DNA of 64,000 bases. Source: Oscillospiraceae bacterium. Its GTDB lineage: Bacteria > Bacillota > Clostridia > Oscillospirales > Oscillospiraceae. Shown in pieces: positions 59,813 through 64,000 of the stretch. The position numbers were made by a program, and so were the translations under genes. The notes beneath the pieces were generated by a model, which did no database searches, was not told the origin of the DNA, and saw only the letters and a list, made by a program, of their open reading frames with translations. The DNA lies in the NCBI GenBank assembly GCA_015067435.1, contig SVMM01000017.1, positions 23,310 through 87,309 on the forward strand, written 5' to 3'. Numbering within the stretch: the stretch's first letter is position 1; every line of letters begins with the position of its first letter.

Positions 59813-59852
59813 CCCTTTCGGTATGTTTGGTAAACCAAACATACCGAAAGGG
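59813..59852. promoter_or_regulatory. Perfect 40-bp palindrome covering the SD of the secreted protein gene
   Basis: Two 19-base arms (59813-59831 and 59834-59852, starting CCCTTTCGGTATG) with a 2-base centre. In the minus-strand transcript the second arm ends in GAAAGGG, which continues into GGACAAAACC-ATG, so the fold would hide the ribosome binding site. It could also be a dimer operator. Confidence 0.85.
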
Positions 59853-59897
59853 CTGGCACAAGTCTACTGAAAGATCGTTGACCAAACGGAGAATAAT

Positions 59898-60107
59898 TCA
59901 GCCAACCCGGTTGGTGTTCTCCTTGATCCACGCGATGAGTTCTTCCTTCGGCACGAGTATCCTGTTCCCAATGTGCAGCGTGGGGAAGCCCTCGCTTTTG
60001 ACGAGGTCGTATGCGCCCGCCCTGCTGATGCCGAGCGCCTCCGTCAAGTCGGGGACGGACAGCATCAGCGGCAGGTCGTCGTAGTTTTTGAACCTTGCTT
60101 CTTTCAT
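59898..60107 (-). CDS. Excisionase-like HTH protein of the mobilizable element
   Basis: 69 residues from ATG 60107 (AAAGGAAAGC upstream). KNYDDLPLMLSVPDLTEALGISRAGAYDLVKSEGFPTLHIGNRILVPKEELIAWIKENT is a HTH_17 winged helix, with GNRILVPKEEL as the wing. It probably directs excision with the integrase or acts as a regulator. It lies 32 bp downstream of the relaxase stop. Confidence 0.87.
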   Translation of the reverse strand: MKEARFKNYDDLPLMLSVPDLTEALGISRAGAYDLVKSEGFPTLHIGNRILVPKEELIAWIKENTNRVG

Positions 60108-60139
60108 CCTGCTTTCCTTTCTGATATAATCTGTGGCAG

Positions 60140-62095
60140 TTACCACGGCGTCGCCATGCTCATGCCGTTGTACGGCTGATCCTCGTGGTCGTCCGGCTTG
60201 TGACCCATGGCGATGCGCTTTTCCAGCATCTCTCTTCTGCTTTTGCGGTCGATCTGGATCGGCATGGACGTCGCATCCGAAGGTCTGTTGCTCTCGAAAA
60301 TGCCGCCGAGATAATGGAGCAGCCGCGACACGGCAAGCGTGACTGACGGTTTGCGTGGCTCGTTCATGTGGTCAAGGAAAAACTGCGCGTACTCATGCCC
60401 CTGCTCCGCTGCCTGCGAGAGCCAGTATTCCGCCAGCTCCATGTTCTGACCGACCTCGAATCCCTGCAGGTATGCTTTGCCGAGTGCGTACTGCGCATAC
60501 CGGTTGCCCTGCTTCGCCGCGTCCGTCAGATCTTCGATGGCGCGCTCCGGGCCGTTTGTGATGCCATCTCTGACAAGTCCCATCCTGCCGAGGCGGTAGA
60601 GCGCGAAGTCGTTCCCGTTGTCCGCGGCGTAGGCGAGCCAGTCGACGCCGGCTTGAAGCTTTCCTTCTTCCAGCAGCAGTTTTCCAACCGCATACTGCGC
60701 GACGTTGTTTCCGCGCCTCGCCGCGACGAGGAACCACTTCTTTGCTTCTTCCTGCCACGGCGGAGCGCACAGGCCGTCGCGCCACGCTTTGCCGAGCAGA
60801 TACGCCGCGTCGCCGCTGCCGGCGTTCGCCAGCTTTTCCAGCGAGGAGACAGCCTCAGCCTTTTCCTCTCTGCTCGCATAATCGTTGTAGAGAACTTCCT
60901 TCGCGTCGTAGTACGTTTCCTGCTCGCTCCGCGAGAACCGAAACAGGTTTTCTTCATCCGGCACTTCATCTTCCATGCGCTCGTCCTCGAACGTGAACAC
61001 GTTCCGCCGGATGTCGTCCGCCTCCTTGACGACCATGTTCTTGATCGGACGGAACTCCGGCTGCTGAGAGAGCGGCTTGCGCTCACGCTCCCGGCTGTGA
61101 TAGTAGCTTTCAAGCGCATCCTTGCAGCGGTTCCACGCTTCATAGCATTCTGCCACCTGCGGCAGCTCCGCGAGCGCATCCACGATGGCGTCCACCTGAC
61201 GCTTGACGTCCTTTTTGAGATACTGATACTGCTTTTTGCCTTTCGCCGAGGCGAGCGATTCCGAGAGCGCGACGAGCTGCTGTTCGATCTCGGGCGCGTC
61301 GCAGATGCTCTCCTTCATCTCGGAGATCAGATCGCGCATCGCTTCGCGCGCGGAACGCGCCACCTCCTTGTAGCTCATATCCTTTTCCTGATAGAGATTG
61401 AGCAGCTCGTCCTGAAAAATCGTGGTGGTCAGTTCCGAGCGCATCTTCTCGATGCCGTCCTTCGTGAGATACCCCTGCTTCGGATCGTCCGACCAGACCA
61501 TCATGTGGATGTGCGGGTGATGGCCCTCGTCATGGAACGCGGCATACCAATGCAGCTTGTCCGGCGCGATGTTCATCGCCGTCGCCAGCTCGACCTGCTT
61601 GCCACAGATGAGCGTGCGCCATGCTTCGGCGTGATCGTAACCGAGACGCTCCGCGTCCTCACGGCGGAGGGAGTAGATGAACGTGTAGACGTTTCCGTCG
61701 TATTCCTTCAGTTCACGGAGCGCCGCGTCGAGAGAGACGGACGGCGCGCTGCTGAACAACCCATGCTCACCGAGGCGTTCGACGCGAGGACGAGTCGCCA
61801 TGTATTTCAGATACTGTTCGCGGCCTTGCACCTCGTCCGCGTTCCGTTCGAGCGCCATCGTGATGAGCGCGGAGGCGTTTCCGAACGTCGGCGCGGATTC
61901 GTAATCCTCATACTCATGCGTGTCCTTCGTATCAGGGAAATCGCGCACGAGATCACGGATGATCTGCCGCTGGTTTTCCGTGACCGGGCCGTTGCCGTCG
62001 AGCTTCTCCACGTTCTCGCGCGTGGCGATGTAGTTCATGTAGCCGCCGGCTTTCCCGCCCTTGACGTAGCCGGACTTCTGCACGAGCCGCGGCAT
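60140..62095 (-). CDS. MobL-type relaxase with C-terminal Sel1 repeats
   Basis: 651 residues. The N-terminal domain begins MPRLVQKSGYVKGGKAGGYMNYIATRENVE, typical of the MobL relaxases of Bacillota, and holds the metal-binding cluster WYAAFHDEGHHPHIHMMVWSDD (about residues 183-204; H-x-H-x-H type). A central charged coiled coil (about 235-360) follows. From about 420 to 600 are four or five Sel1/TPR-like repeats (SGDAAYLLGKAWRDG, NNVAQYAVGKLLLEEGK, NDFALYRLGRMGLV, NRYAQYALGKAYLQGFEVGQNMELAEYWLSQAAEQGHEYAQFFL). It would nick oriT and drive mobilization by a helper system. Confidence 0.92.
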   Translation of the reverse strand: MPRLVQKSGYVKGGKAGGYMNYIATRENVEKLDGNGPVTENQRQIIRDLVRDFPDTKDTHEYEDYESAPTFGNASALITMALERNADEVQGREQYLKYMATRPRVERLGEHGLFSSAPSVSLDAALRELKEYDGNVYTFIYSLRREDAERLGYDHAEAWRTLICGKQVELATAMNIAPDKLHWYAAFHDEGHHPHIHMMVWSDDPKQGYLTKDGIEKMRSELTTTIFQDELLNLYQEKDMSYKEVARSAREAMRDLISEMKESICDAPEIEQQLVALSESLASAKGKKQYQYLKKDVKRQVDAIVDALAELPQVAECYEAWNRCKDALESYYHSRERERKPLSQQPEFRPIKNMVVKEADDIRRNVFTFEDERMEDEVPDEENLFRFSRSEQETYYDAKEVLYNDYASREEKAEAVSSLEKLANAGSGDAAYLLGKAWRDGLCAPPWQEEAKKWFLVAARRGNNVAQYAVGKLLLEEGKLQAGVDWLAYAADNGNDFALYRLGRMGLVRDGITNGPERAIEDLTDAAKQGNRYAQYALGKAYLQGFEVGQNMELAEYWLSQAAEQGHEYAQFFLDHMNEPRKPSVTLAVSRLLHYLGGIFESNRPSDATSMPIQIDRKSRREMLEKRIAMGHKPDDHEDQPYNGMSMATPW

Positions 62096-62098
62096 GAT

Positions 62099-62497
62099 TT
62101 ACGCTTCCTCCCGGAGCGCATCCTTGAGATCGACCACGCCGTGCGTCTGCTTCGTTTCGTTCACGCACTGGACGCGGAGCTTGTCGAGCACTGCGAGGTC
62201 GATATCCGAACCCGCGGCGAGGACGTGCGTGAGCATATCGTCGTTGACCGCGAGCTTGAAGAGCACGCCGCCGATGCGAGAGCCGAGCGCACCGAGCTTG
62301 CCGTCGAGCGTCTGCGCGAGCACGCGCGGCAGGTAATCGCCCGCGTCCTTCGCCCTGAGATAGCCGATGTAGAACCGCATCCCCTTCTCGACGAACTGGT
62401 TGATGGTGGAGCAGCCGTCGGCGTGGTAGGCGTCCTTCACGTCCGCCCACAGCTCGTCCGACAGCCACATCGAGTGCTTGTGCTTGTTTTCTTCCAT
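62099..62497 (-). CDS. Relaxosome accessory protein (MobC-like), probable
   Basis: 132 residues from ATG 62497, AGGAGG about 12 bases upstream. The N-terminal part KHKHSMWLSDELWADVKDAYHADGCSTINQFVEKGMRFYIGYLRAKDAG is a ribbon-helix-helix-like DNA-binding pattern (W-L-S-D-E-L-W-x-x-V) followed by helices (VLAQTLDGKLGALGSRIGGVLFKLAVNDDMLTHVLAAG). It lies 3 bp before the relaxase gene and next to the hairpin cluster. Assignment from position and fold pattern. Confidence 0.65.
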   Translation of the reverse strand: MEENKHKHSMWLSDELWADVKDAYHADGCSTINQFVEKGMRFYIGYLRAKDAGDYLPRVLAQTLDGKLGALGSRIGGVLFKLAVNDDMLTHVLAAGSDIDLAVLDKLRVQCVNETKQTHGVVDLKDALREEA

Positions 62498-62537
62498 CCT
62501 GAGACAATACCTCCTGATTTTTCGAATTAGCTCCATT

Positions 62538-62690
62538 CGGAATCCCGCAAATTCGCGGGATTCCGCCATTCTCGGAAACAAAAGCGCTTTTGGCAGTTCC
62601 CTCTCCCGGAAAAAGCGCCAGCCTCCGTCCCCGAAACAGCCCGCACTGCGGGCTGATGTGACCGTCCTGCCGCACGAAAAGCGGCAGGAC
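62538..62690. other. Candidate oriT: three hairpins in 150 bp
   Basis: Perfect inverted repeats at 62538-62565 (CGGAATCCCGC, 11-bp arms), 62637-62655 (CAGCCCGC, 8-bp arms) and 62664-62690 (GTCCTGCCGC, 10-bp arms), plus AAAAGCGCTTTT at about 62579-62590. The region is a 250-bp gap between the replication protein and the mob genes. Confidence 0.5.
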
Positions 62691-62751
62691 TTTCACCTGC
62701 TTTCCCTCTTCGTCCTCCCCTTGCGGGTCTCTCTCGCCGCAACCCGCCTGC

Positions 62752-63354
62752 TCAGGACGGCAGTTCCTCCGGCACACGGGCGTGGCCCGGATCGACATAG
62801 GACGGTTCCGCGCAGGCGAGAGACGGCGCGGAGGCGTCGGCCTCATCCGCAGCATGAGCGGGGACGGTTTTGACATACTGCGCGTTGACTTCGGACGCTG
62901 ACGACGCCTGCTTTTCGAGCAGCTTGGCCACGCGCTCACGCTCCCGGCGCTGAGCTTCGCGCTCGACCTGACGCTCGTGCCGATACTGGATCGCGGCCTT
63001 GATCGGCAGGAGATGATACTTGAGATGACCGTTCTGCTTCCGACCGCTCTTCGTCGTGATCTGCGTCTGCTCAATATCGATGAGCCGCTTTTCACAGAGC
63101 TGCGCGACATATTTTGAAACTGTGTGCTTGCTGCAGCGTACCGCGTCGCCGATCTGCTTGTAGCTCGGATAGCAGGTGTGCCGGTCACGATCTTTCTTCC
63201 TGCGGTTTTCGAGGCAGCGCAGATAGGCATAGATCGCAATGGCGACCGCGTCGAGCTCGAACGAAAAAATCTCGTTCGGCAGAGAAAAGAAATTGCTGCG
63301 CCAGTCATTGCCGTGCGCGTTCTCGTAGAGGCGGAGCGTGGAATTCTTTTTCAT
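62752..63354 (-). CDS. Helix-turn-helix replication-initiator-like protein
   Basis: 200 residues, AAGGAGGAG before the ATG. NFFSLPNEIFSFELDAVAIAIYAYLRCLENRRKKDRDRHTCYPSYKQIGDAVRCSKHTVSKYVAQLCEKRLIDIEQT is the HTH_36/RepA N-terminal-type winged helix found in replication or regulatory proteins of clostridial integrative elements. A basic helix (IQYRHERQVEREAQRRERERVAKLLEKQ) and an acidic, low-complexity tail follow. It is paired with a RepA-like ATPase upstream in the same direction. Confidence 0.78.
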   Translation of the reverse strand: MKKNSTLRLYENAHGNDWRSNFFSLPNEIFSFELDAVAIAIYAYLRCLENRRKKDRDRHTCYPSYKQIGDAVRCSKHTVSKYVAQLCEKRLIDIEQTQITTKSGRKQNGHLKYHLLPIKAAIQYRHERQVEREAQRRERERVAKLLEKQASSASEVNAQYVKTVPAHAADEADASAPSLACAEPSYVDPGHARVPEELPS

Positions 63355-63397
63355 GGCAGGACTCCTCCTTGTTGGGGAATGAATATTTCAGTGCGCT

Positions 63398-63484
63398 TGC
63401 ACCCTTGCATGGTTGACTTGGATAGCGTTGAGTCCGATTACTCATAGGGTTCGAGAACGACATGAGGTAGGACGCAAGGGTGCA
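63398..63484. repeat. Inverted repeat TGCACCCTTGC with 65-bp spacer
   Basis: TGCACCCTTGC (63398-63408) and GCAAGGGTGCA (63474-63484) are exact complements, upstream of the HTH gene and between it and the ATPase gene. Operator or origin element is possible. Confidence 0.7.
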
Positions 63485-63499
63485 GGTGATTTTGCGTTT

Positions 63500-64000
63500 T
63501 CACGCGCCGACCGGGAACTCGGAATCGTCCGGCAGACGCCAATACCATCCGTCCGCACGCTTTTCCGAAACGATGCCGAGGTGCTTCTTTGCCGCATTGA
63601 CCGTCCGCTCACTGACGCCGATGTTTTTCGCGTAGGCGATGATGTAGGTGGCGGGCAGAGGCCGGATCAGCAGGCGGAGAAGCTCGTCCTCCATCGTCTC
63701 GACTTTTGTCATCGGCTGACCCGTCCCGTCGAGGAGCTCGCTTGCGGTGATGTCGATGGGACCGAGCCATTGGAAGCGGTTGTGTTCATCTACTGCGAAC
63801 GAAAGAGGTTCGCCCTCTTTGGCGAGGCTGCTCTTGTCGTGGACGACGGCGCGGATATTTGAATCCTTGGACACCCTGCCGACGAGCAGGACGCTTCGCG
63901 CGGCGGCGCGGAAGTCGATGGAGCCGAGCCCGCGATATCCCGCTTTTGTTCCCCGCGCCTTGTTGATGTGGCTGACGAGGAGCACCGCGCAGCCGGTACG
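63500..64000 (-). CDS. RepA-like AAA ATPase (partial; N-terminus outside window)
   Basis: The frame is open to the right edge; about 167 C-terminal residues are visible. RTGCAVLLVSHINKARGTKAGYRGLGSIDFRAAARSVLLVGR is the Walker-B-to-sensor region of RepA/DnaB-like hexameric ATPases (VSH.NK..G....R.GS.DF...ARSVL). The C-terminus (ATYIIAYAKNIGVSERTVNAAKKHLGIVSEKRADGWYWRLPD) is a DNA-binding helix-turn-helix. It probably helps replicate the element after excision. Confidence 0.88.
   Translation of the reverse strand, partial: RTGCAVLLVSHINKARGTKAGYRGLGSIDFRAAARSVLLVGRVSKDSNIRAVVHDKSSLAKEGEPLSFAVDEHNRFQWLGPIDITASELLDGTGQPMTKVETMEDELLRLLIRPLPATYIIAYAKNIGVSERTVNAAKKHLGIVSEKRADGWYWRLPDDSEFPVGA

Overview
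The window looks like chromosomal DNA from a high-GC member of the Clostridia (Bacillota), probably an Oscillospirales-type anaerobe. The grounds are strong AGGAGG-type ribosome binding sites, occasional GTG/TTG starts, LytTR regulators, a DUF6809-like protein and a MobL-type mobilizable element. The genus is an inference from gene families and cannot be fixed by eye.

Region 1 (1-30976, minus strand) is one long contractile injection system (CIS) operon related to eCIS/phage tails. In transcription order it encodes a pseudo-receiver, two unrecognised proteins, a YbjN-like protein, the sheath, a first tube protein, two small conserved CIS proteins (one DUF6760-like), two more tube proteins, a 1.6-kDa-residue-scale repeat protein in the tape-measure position (1635 residues), a LysM tube-cap protein, a split spike (gpD-like and gpV-like), a gp25-like wedge protein, two baseplate-J-like proteins, a tail-protein-I-like protein, a large YFYGKLLTVRDF/Ig protein, a kinase-like protein, a four-TM degenerate cyclase sensor, a tail-anchored protein, a membrane MORN protein, a DUF4255 protein, a hypothetical beta protein, a DUF4280 PAAR-like tip and an AAA+ ATPase cut by the window edge. 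The block of membrane proteins inside the operon is unusual and suggests a CIS that is anchored to or triggered at the cell membrane.

Region 2 (31197-39116, plus strand) diverges from the operon: a GNAT protein, then three DUF4157 proteins that share a near-identical N-terminal cassette and have unrelated C-termini, then a second YbjN/chaperone-like protein and a strong terminator. I read this as the cargo locus. Two LytTR regulators (39172-40589) follow and are the obvious candidate regulators.

Region 3 (40702-52686) is mixed chromosome: an EF-hand-like secreted/surface candidate with a small partner, an ECF sigma factor, GNATs, TspO, a lipoprotein, a FIST hybrid histidine kinase, RlmA-like methyltransferase, a broken GIY-YIG gene and a tautomerase/lysozyme-like/metallophosphatase operon.

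Region 4 (52750-56160) is an integration scar at tRNA-Pro: an integrase 3' tail, an IS66 3' remnant, a beheaded integrase, an excisionase-like gene and an intact integrase. Region 5 (56787-64000) is the left part of an integrative mobilizable element inserted at tRNA-Thr: integrase, DUF6809, a secreted protein, an Xis-like protein, a MobL relaxase with Sel1 repeats, a relaxosome accessory protein, a replication-initiator-like HTH protein and a RepA-like ATPase that runs off the window.
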